Origin: Rhizobium sp. WYJ-E13
GTDB taxonomy: Bacteria; Pseudomonadota; Alphaproteobacteria; Rhizobiales; Rhizobiaceae
Length of the DNA stretch: 64,000 nt
NCBI RefSeq assembly: GCF_018987265.1
Contig: NZ_CP076853.1
Coordinates: forward strand, 2,604,001 to 2,668,000
Direction: 5' to 3'
The notes below the pieces were generated by a model. That model was not told the origin of the DNA, searched no databases, and was given only the letters and a program-made list of their open reading frames with translations. A program made the position numbers and the translations under genes. How positions within the stretch are numbered: the stretch's first letter is position 1; every line of letters starts with the position of its first letter. Below are positions 1 to 8,849 of the stretch, in pieces.

Positions 1-54
1 AGCTCCGGCGCGCAATTGCCGCATCAACGTGGAGGTGGGCAGCAGCCCGACGTT

Positions 55-681
55 CTAGCACGCGGCGGTATGGAGCTGGTCGCGCATGTTGAGCAGCCAA
101 ATGGTCTCCTCCATGACACCGAGGATTGCCGAACGCAAATCCGGGCCGACAAGAGCGAGCAGCTCGTTCTGCGAACTTCCTATGATCTCCGTGCCGCTTA
201 GAAGCTGTCTCATCTGCTCGACAGAGGGAGTGGTGGAAATCTCAGCCGCATCCTGAATGTCCGGAGAAGGAATACCCATCCAGGCAAGTGCCGAAGCAAC
301 GAGCACTTTGGAGAGCGCCCGGCACAGCGGACAGGGCAATTCCCCTGATATATTGACCATCTTCCGCTTGAAGCAGGCGATCGTCGCCCGGACTTTGCTG
401 TTGACGGCTGCGAACATGCCGACAGCAATCCTGCGAGCAGCTTCGACGGGTCTCACGATGTAGACCCTTTGCCGGCTCCAGAGTGAAGAGGCGGCACTAT
501 TTTCCTCATCGAAACCCTGAACAAGGAAATCGCCTCTCCCTGCCAGTATTTCCAGGAGGATCAGAACGTATCCGTCGCTGCGAAAGACATCGAATTCAAG
601 ATTGAATGAACCATCGCCGAGGCCTTCAACGATACGAATATCCAATACTTCGGAGCGAAGCTCCACCTGATCCAGTTTCAT
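55..681 (-). CDS. Hypothetical protein, 208 aa
   Basis: I do not recognise a family. The protein has no signal peptide and no clear membrane segment. It has a PCPLC cysteine pair in the middle and a mixed alpha/beta composition. I chose the ATG at 681 (MKLDQVEL) because GGGGA precedes it at good spacing; the frame stays open upstream to 729 without a better ribosome site. It reads the same way as the DUF427 gene behind it, about 140 bp away. That it is a real gene rests on length, the ribosome site and absence of a better frame on the other strand. Confidence 0.5.
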   Translation of the reverse strand: MKLDQVELRSEVLDIRIVEGLGDGSFNLEFDVFRSDGYVLILLEILAGRGDFLVQGFDEENSAASSLWSRQRVYIVRPVEAARRIAVGMFAAVNSKVRATIACFKRKMVNISGELPCPLCRALSKVLVASALAWMGIPSPDIQDAAEISTTPSVEQMRQLLSGTEIIGSSQNELLALVGPDLRSAILGVMEETIWLLNMRDQLHTAAC

Positions 682-822
682 GAGGTCCCCGGCCTGCAGT
701 ATTCCTCGCGCGCGACGAGAATACTGCAACCTGAGGGGGATTCATATTAACCCAATACGCTTACACGTCCGGCGTCATTTTTCCCGATGCGATCGATCAG
801 AAGGTGGAAGTCAAGTAATCCC

Positions 823-1221
823 TTAGAACTGCCCCGCTTCGGGCGACGGCAACTCTTCGATGGAATCGACCCTATCAGGATAAAAGGCCATATGGCCCTT
901 GATGTTGGCAACGGCGGGATGGGGCGCCTCATACGTCCAGATCGCATTCTTCGAACGCTCGCCGCCATCAGGAATGCTGTAATAGGAGGCATCCCCCTTA
1001 TAGGGGCAATGACTCTCGTGGTCGGTGCGCTCCAGCAGCGACATATCCACGTCCTTCCGTGGAATATACTGCACCGGCGGATAGGAAGCCTCGCGAAGCG
1101 TCAGCGCATCATGCGTATCGGCGATCACGCGGCCGCCGAGCTTGACGACGACGCGGGAGGGATTGTGTTCGACGGTGATCGGATGATCCGGCCCCGGAAT
1201 CTTGATCGGCTTGCCTGACAT
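823..1221 (-). CDS. DUF427 domain-containing protein
   Basis: 132 aa. The conserved DUF427 features are visible: a VKLGGRVIADT strand near the N-terminus, the PPVQYIPRKDVDM segment, HESHCPYKGDASYYS, and an aromatic C-terminal half (IWTYEAPHPAV, GHMAFYPDRVD). DUF427 proteins are small beta-rich cytosolic proteins of unknown biochemical role. The start at 1221 (MSGKPIKIPGP) is preceded by GGAGA; the frame extends 19 codons upstream without a ribosome site. A 7-bp inverted repeat, TATCTCT-ccgaa-AGAGATA at 1242-1260, lies just upstream of the start and could be an operator or leader hairpin. Confidence 0.85.
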   Translation of the reverse strand: MSGKPIKIPGPDHPITVEHNPSRVVVKLGGRVIADTHDALTLREASYPPVQYIPRKDVDMSLLERTDHESHCPYKGDASYYSIPDGGERSKNAIWTYEAPHPAVANIKGHMAFYPDRVDSIEELPSPEAGQF

Positions 1222-1400
1222 GAATGTCGTCTCCGGATTGATATCTCTCCGAAAGAGATAGGGTAGGCAAACGGCCATCCCAAGGGGTCAGCGGTCCCCT
1301 CCTCGTTCTCGGCCGATTTCACCCGCAGATGTGCGGATGAGGGACAGCATCGGCAGATTCGTGCCGGACCGCGCAGGCATAACGCCGATGATAGTGAAAG

Positions 1401-1427
1401 AGCCGCGGAGTGTTCTCCTCCGCGGCT
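1401..1427 (-). terminator. Hairpin after the PhyH-type gene
   Basis: A perfect 10-bp stem, AGCCGCGGAG pairing with CTCCGCGGCT, has a 7-nt loop. It begins 18 bp past the stop of the dioxygenase gene. On the minus strand it is followed only by CTTTCAC, so the U-tract is weak, but position and stem strength fit a transcription end. Confidence 0.6.
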
Positions 1428-1444
1428 TGTGATCTTATATCGTC

Positions 1445-2380
1445 TTACCAGCGGTCGAGGCCGAGCAGCTTGCGGCCGAGCGGCGTCAGCTCGGCAGTCT
1501 TGGCATTGTGCTTTTCCCATTCGCGCGGATCGCCAGGGAAGGCATCGCGCTTGGGATGGTCGAGCTCTCGCCACAGACGGATCCGTTCCTCACGTTCCTC
1601 CGCATTGTCGTATTCGGCCGGATGCATGGAGATATATTGCGCCATGCGCACCCGATTATCCGAATGGTTGGGGCGAACGCCGTGGGCGAGCAGTGAATTG
1701 AAGATCATCAGGTCACCCGGCTCCATGTCGATATTGACGACTGAAAGGCCGGTCATATCGGGATGCATCGGATCACGGTCCTCGGGCTGCGTCTTCACCC
1801 ATTCGTCGAAATGCTCGAAGAGATAGGGTACGCACTGGAAGCCACCGACATCGCCGTCCTGCTTCTTGAGGCTCAGCACGCCCTGCACGCCAATCGGCAG
1901 CGGCCGGATGGACGTATCGACATCCCAGTGGATGAAGCCGTTGGGATTGCCCTTCACCTTCTTCGGAGGGTTGAGGTTGGCGCGGTCGATCGTCACCCAC
2001 AGGTCTTCGCGGTCCCAGATATCGACAAAGACGTCATAGACGCGCTTCTCCATCCGGTTATCCCAGAGCGCCTGGTGATTGTAGATCTCCAGCATGCCGG
2101 TATTGTTGAGCTCCTTCATCTTGTGCTCGCGGCGCTGCGGCGCATACCAGGTGGAAGGGTCGTTCGGATCCTTCTCGTCAAAACGCCAGAGCACGTCCAC
2201 AAGCCGCGCGACATTGTCCGCAGGAACGGCCTGGCGAACGATCACATAGCCCTTGGTGATCCAGTGCTGCCAGTCCGCCGCCGAGAGCACCCGCAGCGGC
2301 AGCTTCTTCTTGATGTCCTTGAGCTGGGTGGTGACCGACGAGGCCGTCGGATGAGCGTCGCGTTTCACTGCCAGTTCCAT
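1445..2380 (-). CDS. Phytanoyl-CoA dioxygenase (PhyH) family protein
   Basis: 311 aa Fe(II)/2-oxoglutarate-dependent oxygenase. The metal facial triad is readable: H151 and D153 in the segment IHWDVD, and distal H233 in LLAHGVRPNHS, with R243 or R245 placed to bind the 2-oxoglutarate carboxylate. The PhyH family hydroxylates small molecules or acyl-CoA thioesters; the substrate here cannot be told. The start at 2380 has GGGAGGATCTC directly before the ATG. The gene is divergent from an AraC regulator at 2517 with a 136-bp shared intergenic region, the usual layout for a regulator and its target. A hairpin follows the stop. Confidence 0.88.
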   Translation of the reverse strand: MELAVKRDAHPTASSVTTQLKDIKKKLPLRVLSAADWQHWITKGYVIVRQAVPADNVARLVDVLWRFDEKDPNDPSTWYAPQRREHKMKELNNTGMLEIYNHQALWDNRMEKRVYDVFVDIWDREDLWVTIDRANLNPPKKVKGNPNGFIHWDVDTSIRPLPIGVQGVLSLKKQDGDVGGFQCVPYLFEHFDEWVKTQPEDRDPMHPDMTGLSVVNIDMEPGDLMIFNSLLAHGVRPNHSDNRVRMAQYISMHPAEYDNAEEREERIRLWRELDHPKRDAFPGDPREWEKHNAKTAELTPLGRKLLGLDRW

Positions 2381-2516
2381 GAGATCCTCCCATCATTTGA
2401 ACCATTCCTGTGGTTTCAGGCTATGATGGGGAGTGTAGCCTCGCATCGCGGCTCATGTTGTGCCACCTTGGCGGATTATGATACTATTCTGGCGTCAATG
2501 ACCTGAAGGGCGCCCG

Positions 2517-3380
2517 ATGAGGCCTTATCTCGAAATCCTGCCACGGCATGCCGATGCGTCCTGGAGCATGCTGAACCGACGGCTGGATGAGGCGATCCCT
2601 TTCCAGTGGCACCACCATCCCGAATTCGAGCTGACCCTGACGCTGAATTCCATCGGCCAGCGCTTCATCGGCGACCATACCGGGGAATATGGGGACGGCG
2701 ATCTCGTGCTCGTCGGCCCCAACCTGCCGCACACCTGGGTATCCCGCGCGAAATATGACGAGACCACCCCGCATATCGCGCTGGTTCTCTGGTTTCATCC
2801 GCACTGGATTCGTCAAGTGACGGCTGGCGCGGTCGAGCTCGCCCCGATCGAAGCGATGCTGTCGCGCGCCGATCGAGGATTACAGTTTTCAAAGGAAACA
2901 GCCGACGCCGTGCGCAGCGAAATCGAGGCGGTCTTTTCAAAACCACCCGCCGAACGGCTCCTATCCCTTTTGAATATTCTCGGACGCGTCGCCACCGACC
3001 GGCAGGCATCCGCGCTTGCCAGCACCCCCGGCCAGAGCCCGGAACTGCAGGAAAGCCGTGAGCGCATCGACCGGATTCTCACCCACCTGCATCTGCACTA
3101 TGCACGCACGATCGGCCTGGAAGAACTGGCCGATATTGCAGCCCTCAGCGTCTCCGGCCTGCACCGGCTCTTCCGTCGCCACACGGGCACGACCGTCTCC
3201 GACTATCTGATCCGCATGCGCATCGGCGACGCCTGCGCCCGCCTCTCCGCCACAAGCCAGCCCGTCGGCCATATTGCCGATGCGGTCGGCTATGGTTCGC
3301 TCGCAAACTTCAACAGGCAATTCAGGGCACAGACCGGCATGACGCCACGGGAGTATCGAAACGTCTTTCGCCGCGCCTAG
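2517..3380 (+). CDS. AraC family transcriptional regulator with cupin N-terminal domain
   Basis: 287 aa. Residues about 20-100 form a cupin sensor (WHHHPEFELTLTL, GPNLPHTW); the last 100 residues carry the two AraC helix-turn-helix motifs (LEELADIAALSVSGLHRLF and VGHIADAVGYGSLANFNRQF, then MTPREYR). Full-length AraC regulators of this type bind a small ligand in the cupin and usually activate a neighbouring promoter. The divergent PhyH-type gene is the obvious candidate target, which is inference from layout. The 3' end overlaps the convergent EamA gene by 4 bp. Confidence 0.92.
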   Translation: MRPYLEILPRHADASWSMLNRRLDEAIPFQWHHHPEFELTLTLNSIGQRFIGDHTGEYGDGDLVLVGPNLPHTWVSRAKYDETTPHIALVLWFHPHWIRQVTAGAVELAPIEAMLSRADRGLQFSKETADAVRSEIEAVFSKPPAERLLSLLNILGRVATDRQASALASTPGQSPELQESRERIDRILTHLHLHYARTIGLEELADIAALSVSGLHRLFRRHTGTTVSDYLIRMRIGDACARLSATSQPVGHIADAVGYGSLANFNRQFRAQTGMTPREYRNVFRRA

Positions 3381-4264
3381 CTTCTCGCCACCCGACGCAG
3401 GCTCGTGAGGCCAAGGCCAATGACGGCCGCCAATACGCAGGCGATCCCGAAAATCTGGTTGGAGCCGATCGCCTCGCCAAGAACCAGGAAGGCGAAAATG
3501 ACAGCCGTTGCTGGTGCGACGGCCGTGAATAGAGAGGCCTCAGCGCCGCTGACACGCTCCGCTCCCGCATACCAGAGTATGAAGCCGCCGACGGTCGGCA
3601 CCAGCGCATAGTAGACAACCGCGACCAAAGCGGGTTGCGAAGCGATGCCGATATCATGATGCTCGAACAGAGCTGGCACACCGGCAACGACGAAACCAAT
3701 GGCTGTCATCAGCGCCGACTGCGTCAGCGGCGGGATCGCCCTCCCGAGCCGCTTGTTCAACAGGATGAATAGCCCCTCGCAGATAACAGCGCCAAAAATC
3801 AGCATGTCGCCGGTAAGGGACCCGCTTCCGGCAGCCGGCGAAAAGACGATGGAAAAGACGCCAGCCGCCGCAAGACCGATCGCCAGAAGCAGGAAGCGCT
3901 GCGGCCTCTCGCCAAGCACGAGGATGGAGATCGCCGCGGAGACGACAGGCAGCGTGCCGATGATGACGCCGGCATTGGCCGCTGATGTCAGCGACAGGCC
4001 CGAGATCAGCAAGGTCGTATATCCGACGCTTCCTGCGCCGGCCTGCGTGACGAGGATCAGCCAGTCCCGCCCGGAAAGCCGCGGCAATCGCGATCCCGTC
4101 CAGCGCATCAGGAAAAGGAAGAAGGGAAAAGCCACCGCAAAACGCAAGGCCGTCGCCGTAAAGGGCGGCAACCCGGAGGCGATGACCTTGCTGGCAATCA
4201 CTGTGCTGCCGACCGTCGTCATGGCCAGTGCGAGATAGATATAACCCTGAAATTCCCGGCTCAT
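3377..4264 (-). CDS. DMT superfamily (EamA) transporter
   Basis: 295 aa, about ten hydrophobic segments in two repeated EamA halves. The first repeat contains the segment ALAMTTVGSTVIASKVI and the second ends with FLVLGEAIGSNQIFG, the typical family ending. EamA proteins of the inner membrane mostly export metabolites or amino acids; the substrate is unknown. AAGGAGCAGCAG precedes the ATG at 4264. It lies 72 bp downstream of an AraC gene on the same strand and may be co-transcribed with it. Confidence 0.9.
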   Translation of the reverse strand: MSREFQGYIYLALAMTTVGSTVIASKVIASGLPPFTATALRFAVAFPFFLFLMRWTGSRLPRLSGRDWLILVTQAGAGSVGYTTLLISGLSLTSAANAGVIIGTLPVVSAAISILVLGERPQRFLLLAIGLAAAGVFSIVFSPAAGSGSLTGDMLIFGAVICEGLFILLNKRLGRAIPPLTQSALMTAIGFVVAGVPALFEHHDIGIASQPALVAVVYYALVPTVGGFILWYAGAERVSGAEASLFTAVAPATAVIFAFLVLGEAIGSNQIFGIACVLAAVIGLGLTSLRRVARS

Positions 4265-4336
4265 CTGCTGCTCCTTTCGAGACGGCAGAAGGAAACAGGC
4301 TAAAAGGCATGACGTCTTGAACGAAATTGCAAGCGC

Positions 4337-5137
4337 TCAGGAACGACCGCGCACATAGGCGCCGGGCGTCAGGCCGTAGCGCGAGACGAAGGCGCGCGTC
4401 ATATGACTCTGGTCGGCAAAGCCGCTTTCGGCGGCAGCCTCCGCCAGTGGCGCGCCGCGGGCGATCAGCCGGCGGGCAAGATGCACACGCGCCTGAACAA
4501 GATAGGCATGCGGCGTAAAACCCGTCGCCCTTGCAAAGGCGCGCAGCACCTGAAACCGGCTGAGCCCGCTTTCGCGCGCCAGATCGGCGAGTGAAATTTC
4601 CGCGGACGGATCATCGTCGATCAAACTGCGGGCATGGGCAATGGAATGCGGCGCCCTCTCCGGCACGTCCCCCATCACTGTTTCGCGCATCGCATCGGCA
4701 ATGACTGACAGCAGCAGTTCCTCGCAGCGCAGCCGCTCCTCATTGCCGGTGACGGCAGAAAACAGCGCGCGGAACCGGTCGGCGAGCGGTCTGTCGTGAA
4801 TGACGGGGCGCGGAATCTCCGAGCGGCGAACCCCGCCCCCTGCTACCTCGCGCGCAAGACCATCCATGACGGCGGGATCGAAGTAGAGAATGCTCCAGGA
4901 GCGCGCCTCGCCGATCGGCGCGCCGTCATGCACCTCATTCGGATTGACGGTGATGAGATCGCCGGCTTCCGCCTCGACCATGCCGCGCCCACTCAGCGAT
5001 TTCTGCGCACCTGAGAAGAGCAGGCCGATGCCGAACTGCTCATGCGTATGGCGCGCGAACCGATGGCTCGTCGTCGCGACCACGGCCTCCAGGCCCGGCA
5101 CGGACGAGTTCAGCATCCTGAACTGGCTGGCTGCCAT
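4337..5137 (-). CDS. AraC family transcriptional regulator
   Basis: 266 aa. The N-terminal half is an AraC-type cupin sensor (HRFARHTHEQFGIGLLFSG, GDLITVNPNEVHDGAP); the C-terminal hundred residues contain the two helix-turn-helix units (ISLADLARESGLSRFQVLR and LAEAAAESGFADQSHMTRAF). The start at 5137 (MAASQFRML) is preceded by AAGGAGATCGCC; the reading frame continues 34 codons upstream with no ribosome site, so the longer version is unlikely. This AraC subtype is often next to amino-acid or EamA exporters, and the EamA gene lies directly behind it on the same strand. Confidence 0.9.
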   Translation of the reverse strand: MAASQFRMLNSSVPGLEAVVATTSHRFARHTHEQFGIGLLFSGAQKSLSGRGMVEAEAGDLITVNPNEVHDGAPIGEARSWSILYFDPAVMDGLAREVAGGGVRRSEIPRPVIHDRPLADRFRALFSAVTGNEERLRCEELLLSVIADAMRETVMGDVPERAPHSIAHARSLIDDDPSAEISLADLARESGLSRFQVLRAFARATGFTPHAYLVQARVHLARRLIARGAPLAEAAAESGFADQSHMTRAFVSRYGLTPGAYVRGRS

Positions 5138-5257
5138 GGCGATCTCCTTCGCAGCCGACTTTGCCAGCCGACAGCGGACCGGGCAAGCGGCTGCGAGAGC
5201 ATTTGTTTTCGCGCAATTCCGGACGGAAAACCGCTGCACACTTTTGCTGGAATCGCT

Positions 5258-6055
5258 TTAAAAGAACTCGTCGAGAAGCTGATAGTAATCCATCTTCACG
5301 GGATCGATGATCGACAGGCCGTAGGCATTGAGAAACAGCCGCACGAATTCCTCGCCGAAATTATAGGCGATGCTGTGGCAGGCAAGCGCGATATCCTGAT
5401 AGCGGTCGGCAACGCCAAGGCGGCAGCAATCGATATAACCGGCAAACCGTCCATCTGCGGTCAAGAAGTTCGGCAGGCAGGCATCGCCATGCGCAATGAC
5501 GAGATTCTCGCTTGCCGGCCGCAATCGCTGCAATTCGCCGAACAGGAAGAAGGCGCTTTTGCCGAGCCGCTTCTCGTCGAAATCCGTCTCATCGACGACG
5601 CCCGCCCGCATACGCGCCTCGGCGGCAGCAAGGCGATTGTTCAGACGATGATCGAACGGACAGGCGCTGATATCGAGGCTGTGGAGTATGCTGAGCGCGG
5701 AGGCGAGGACTTCGACGCGCTCTTCCGGCAACAGCATTGCAGCCGTCACGAGATCGGCGCCCGGCAACGCCGTCATCAAGAGGAAGCTGCGTTCGCCATC
5801 GCTCTCGTGAGCGATGACCTCGGGGCATGGAAGGCCGCGGCTCGCAAGCCAGACGAGCCTCTCGGCCTCGTCGGCAAGCTCGCAAAACGGACCCGCCTCC
5901 TCGACCTTCAGGTAAAGCCCGGGACGCCTTTCGGCTTCCAGGCGGAAAACACATGCCGAGGAACGGCCGAGAGCATCCCGCCGCCATTCATAGCCGCCAA
6001 GATGGCTCCGAAGCGAAACCGGAAGCCTGCCATCCTCTTGAAGCGGAACGACCAT
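5258..6055 (-). CDS. APH(3')-type aminoglycoside phosphotransferase
   Basis: 265 aa, close to the usual length of APH(3') enzymes (about 264). The catalytic loop is HGDACLPN with D191 as the expected base; the magnesium and hinge segment is CCRLGVADRYQDIAL (residues 210-224); K50 (LYLKVE) is the ATP lysine; the ending YYQLLDEFF is typical of APH(3')-II. These enzymes phosphorylate the 3'-hydroxyl of kanamycin-type aminoglycosides with ATP in the cytoplasm. CAGGATC precedes the ATG. Neighbours show no transposon or integron signs and composition matches the surroundings, so it looks like a resident chromosomal kinase. Whether it gives resistance is not deducible. Confidence 0.85.
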   Translation of the reverse strand: MVVPLQEDGRLPVSLRSHLGGYEWRRDALGRSSACVFRLEAERRPGLYLKVEEAGPFCELADEAERLVWLASRGLPCPEVIAHESDGERSFLLMTALPGADLVTAAMLLPEERVEVLASALSILHSLDISACPFDHRLNNRLAAAEARMRAGVVDETDFDEKRLGKSAFFLFGELQRLRPASENLVIAHGDACLPNFLTADGRFAGYIDCCRLGVADRYQDIALACHSIAYNFGEEFVRLFLNAYGLSIIDPVKMDYYQLLDEFF

Positions 6056-6105
6056 GACGATCCTGTAATGGAAAGAAGCTCTGCCGGAGAGCCGGTGCTA
6101 GCGCC

Positions 6106-6267
6106 TTAGTGGAAGGTTTCGGCCGGCGCGCTTTCCAGGAGAATTTCGAAAGCCTCTTCCAGGGCCGCGACCAGAATGTCGGTCAGCTCGTCTGCCTTGT
6201 GTTCCAGAAACATCAGGCTGACAGCTTCTTCCTGACGCTCGAAGAAGTGCTCGATCTCGTTCGACAT
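6106..6267 (-). CDS. Small acidic hypothetical protein, 53 aa
   Basis: Starting at the ATG at 6267, preceded by AAGGGAC, this encodes a strongly acidic, apparently all-helical peptide (MSNEIEHFF at the N-terminus, then DELTDILVAALEEAFEILLE). No signal peptide or cysteine is present. An upstream in-frame start would add 31 residues with no ribosome site. I do not recognise the family. It sits between the APH(3') gene and the tandem DUF930 genes on the same strand. Confidence 0.5.
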   Translation of the reverse strand: MSNEIEHFFERQEEAVSLMFLEHKADELTDILVAALEEAFEILLESAPAETFH

Positions 6268-6371
6268 ATCATTTGTCCCTTCGCTACCGTACCATAACGG
6301 GCATGGGAAAACGATAGAGATGGTTCCTTGCGCGTGGCTTGTTGCGAATGGAGCGGCCAAGGTGCCGACGA

Positions 6372-7466
6372 CTATTCGCGAATATCGTATTTTCCATACT
6401 GGTTACGGGGGATCAAGCCGCCCACTTCGTGGGCAAACGAAACCACCTTCGTGGCATCCACATCCACCTCACAACGGAAACGAACATGGTACCAACCCTT
6501 GGCCGTACCAAAAGCTGCATCGTCAATATTCAACAGGGTTCCTGCTGGCAACCCGTACTGGGGCAGTGCATAGGGCTGATAACTCGGAGAACCGTAAGCG
6601 AGTTGGGCGCGAAGCTCACTGGCGCAAAGAACGGCCACCCTTTTGCTGCGTGGGAGACCGTCGATTGCGGACTGCGCAAGGAAGGCTCCGTCCTCAGTGG
6701 AAGAAAACAGCGTCTTGGCATTCGCCAGATCATTGTTCTTCGCCACCTCTTTTGGCTTTTCAGGAGTTCTCTGCGCCGGCGCCTTGGTTTGCTCGAGACT
6801 GGTCTTGGCTTCACCCGACACATCTGCTGGCGGCCCATTTGGCTCCGGAGAAGCATCAGCGGCCGCAACTTCCGGAAGCTTCACATCATCTGGAACGGGC
6901 CTTGATGGAGGCGTCTCAGTTTTTGGTCTCTCGGCGGCGGCCTCTGTGGGCATTTTCTGCGGCTCAACATCGCGCTTTGGCGGCGTCGTCGCCGGCTTTG
7001 CTTCGCCTTCAGACGAATTGCCCGCCAACGTTTTTTTTGGACCGCTGTTCTTGTCGCCAAATTCTGTGACAAGACGCATAGGCGGCATAGGCGTCTGCCT
7101 CGTTTTTTCTGCCGTCTCTGCGGCAGGTGGAGGTGATTGTGGCGGTGGTGGTGGCGGTGGCTGTTTCGCCCTCGCCTGTTCCTTCGGCTTCTCTTCCTCT
7201 TTCGGCTTTTCCTCCGGCTTCTTCTCTTCCGGCGGAGGGACGAGCTCCACCTTCACGCTCTCGTCTTCGGCGGGCTTCGGCTGGATATCAGGCAAACCGA
7301 ATATGAGGAGCGCGACGATCGGCACATGCAGGAGCACAGACGCGACAACACCCCAGCGAACGCGAGGCTCCTCGTGCTCCTTCTCGTGGTCGGTATCTGC
7401 CGGTTCGACGTCTTCTTCTGTCACAGCAGCGATGTGGCCTCTAAAACCGGCAGCATCAAGCCACAA
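6372..7466 (-). CDS. DUF930 protein with TonB-like proline-rich spacer
   Basis: 364 aa. A short acidic cytoplasmic segment (1-37) is followed by one membrane helix (about 40-59, VVASVLLHVPIVALLIFG), a long Pro/Glu/Lys-rich spacer (about 60-240, including eight prolines in a row) and a C-terminal DUF930 domain (VAVLCASELRAQL, LRFRCEV-like VRFRCEVDVDATKVVSF, GGLIPRNQYGKY). This N-terminal plan resembles TonB or TolA, so the domain probably sits in the periplasm on a stalk. The predicted start is TTG at 7466 behind GAGG; a GTG at 7421 lacks a ribosome site. A shorter paralogue lies immediately upstream, 34 bp away or more, on the same strand. Confidence 0.75.
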   Translation of the reverse strand: MWLDAAGFRGHIAAVTEEDVEPADTDHEKEHEEPRVRWGVVASVLLHVPIVALLIFGLPDIQPKPAEDESVKVELVPPPEEKKPEEKPKEEEKPKEQARAKQPPPPPPPQSPPPAAETAEKTRQTPMPPMRLVTEFGDKNSGPKKTLAGNSSEGEAKPATTPPKRDVEPQKMPTEAAAERPKTETPPSRPVPDDVKLPEVAAADASPEPNGPPADVSGEAKTSLEQTKAPAQRTPEKPKEVAKNNDLANAKTLFSSTEDGAFLAQSAIDGLPRSKRVAVLCASELRAQLAYGSPSYQPYALPQYGLPAGTLLNIDDAAFGTAKGWYHVRFRCEVDVDATKVVSFAHEVGGLIPRNQYGKYDIRE

Positions 7467-7500
7467 ATCAAAAAAACCTCGTGATCATCAGGCCCAAAGC

Positions 7501-8229
7501 TCATTGGTCGGCTTCGCCATCCTCGGCGACCAGATTGCGCTCCTGCCACTCATCCCTCGGAATGGCCTCGCCGATCGCAAAGGCAAAGGCCACGACCGCC
7601 TTGCCAGTGGGATCGACTTCACAACGGAACCAGATATTGAACCAATTGCCCTTGCTCCGGAAAGCCCCACCCTCGACCTCGACGCTGGCGCCCCTCACCT
7701 TCTCCGGCTTCATGGCATAGGGCGCAACGAGATCCGGCGCAGAGCCAGGCCGGGAACGGCTGACCTGTTCCAAGGCTTCGAGATTGCAGAGCTGCAGATT
7801 GCGCTCGCCGCCCGATAATGTAGCGAGCATCTCACGCGCTTTCCGGCTGCGCGGACTGGCCAGCGTCTTCCCCGAAAAGAGCACTTTTGCCTGCGTCAAC
7901 TCCGGCGGGCCGGATATGACCGGCTTCGGCAATGCCGGCAAGGAAGGAGCTATTTCTCTCGACGCTGTCTCAGGTGCTGCGGGCGCCGCCTCTTCCGCCG
8001 CCGAATTCTCTCTGTCCGGCGGTTGCCGAACGGCAGGCGGCGGAATTGGAGTGGCGATTGCGGGCGGTGTCACGACTTCAACGTCGATGCTGTCTTCCAG
8101 CGGCGGCCTGACAGGCTCCACCTCAGGCAGGAAAGCGAGCAGGAGCAAGCCGATGCCCAGATGCAGCACGAGCGACACCGGCAAGGCCGGATCGAACTTC
8201 ACTCTCTGCAACAGGCCGGCATGTTCCAT
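7501..8229 (-). CDS. DUF930 protein, second tandem copy
   Basis: About 242 aa from the ATG at 8229; a TTG start at 8259 would add ten residues and neither has a strong ribosome site. One membrane helix (PVSLVLHLGIGLLLLAFL), a shorter proline-rich linker, then a DUF930 domain: SGGERNLQLCNLEALEQV, APYAMKPEKV, GNWFNIWFRCEVDPTGKAV, GEAIPRDEW. It shares the helix-stalk-domain plan with the gene behind it, but the two have diverged strongly, so the duplication is old. Family function is unknown; the layout suggests a periplasmic domain tethered to the inner membrane. Confidence 0.75.
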   Translation of the reverse strand: MEHAGLLQRVKFDPALPVSLVLHLGIGLLLLAFLPEVEPVRPPLEDSIDVEVVTPPAIATPIPPPAVRQPPDRENSAAEEAAPAAPETASREIAPSLPALPKPVISGPPELTQAKVLFSGKTLASPRSRKAREMLATLSGGERNLQLCNLEALEQVSRSRPGSAPDLVAPYAMKPEKVRGASVEVEGGAFRSKGNWFNIWFRCEVDPTGKAVVAFAFAIGEAIPRDEWQERNLVAEDGEADQ

Positions 8230-8336
8230 CGGCAAGGCAAATCCATGCTCTGGGTTCAAGGCGCAGCGACACTGCCAGCGCCGCGGGACAACCGCAACGC
8301 CGCATCTGGCTCATCACCAGTTATCGCCATCCTGAT

Positions 8337-8630
8337 CTATGTGAGCGACGCGATGATGTCGCGATAATGCACTTCCGGAAACGCTTTCAAGGTTTTCGTG
8401 CGCACATTGCCGCCCGCAGCAAGGGACAACGTGAAGCGCGCCATCACGCGGTCATCAGGCGCCTCGCAGACGGCAACCATGTCGTACTCGCCCATGGTGA
8501 GATAAAACTTGTCGAAGGAACCGCCCATGCTGCCAAGCAGGTTCCTTGCCGCATCCAGCCGCTTGGGAGAGTCCTTCGCGTTCCGGATGCCCTGATCGGT
8601 CCAGTTTATCAGCAGAATGTAGGTGGTCAT
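8337..8630 (-). CDS. GYD domain-containing protein
   Basis: 97 aa, a single ferredoxin-like GYD domain: MTTYILLINWTDQGIRNAK at the N-terminus, FYLTMGEYDMVAVCEAPDD in the middle (the GYD/GEYD signature), VRTKTLKAFP near the end. Biochemical role of the family is unknown. The start at 8630 has a textbook AGGAGGTGCAGC before the ATG; 13 further upstream codons lack one. It stands alone between the DUF930 pair and rpoD. Confidence 0.9.
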   Translation of the reverse strand: MTTYILLINWTDQGIRNAKDSPKRLDAARNLLGSMGGSFDKFYLTMGEYDMVAVCEAPDDRVMARFTLSLAAGGNVRTKTLKAFPEVHYRDIIASLT

Positions 8631-8795
8631 GCTGCACCTCCTGGCGGAGGCCATGGTCACGCGGCACATGATACCGCTCGCACGCCGCGACCGCTCTCTT
8701 CCCCCGCAACCGGAATTATAGGCCCGTCACCATATGGGGACAAGCAGCGCGAGAACCATCAATCGGGCTAATCCGCTCATACCTCTCCTGCAAGG

Positions 8796-8825
8796 AAAAA
8801 CCCGGCCAGCGAGGCTAACCGGGTT
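8796..8825 (-). terminator. Intrinsic terminator of rpoD
   Basis: On the minus strand, about 25 bp past the rpoD stop, AACCCGG pairs with CCGGGTT and the stem continues, after a 2-nt mismatch, with AGC/GCT around a GAG loop. The hairpin is followed by TTTTT on the minus strand. Confidence 0.85.
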
Positions 8826-8849
8826 CTGATTTCAATCCTCGTCGACTCT

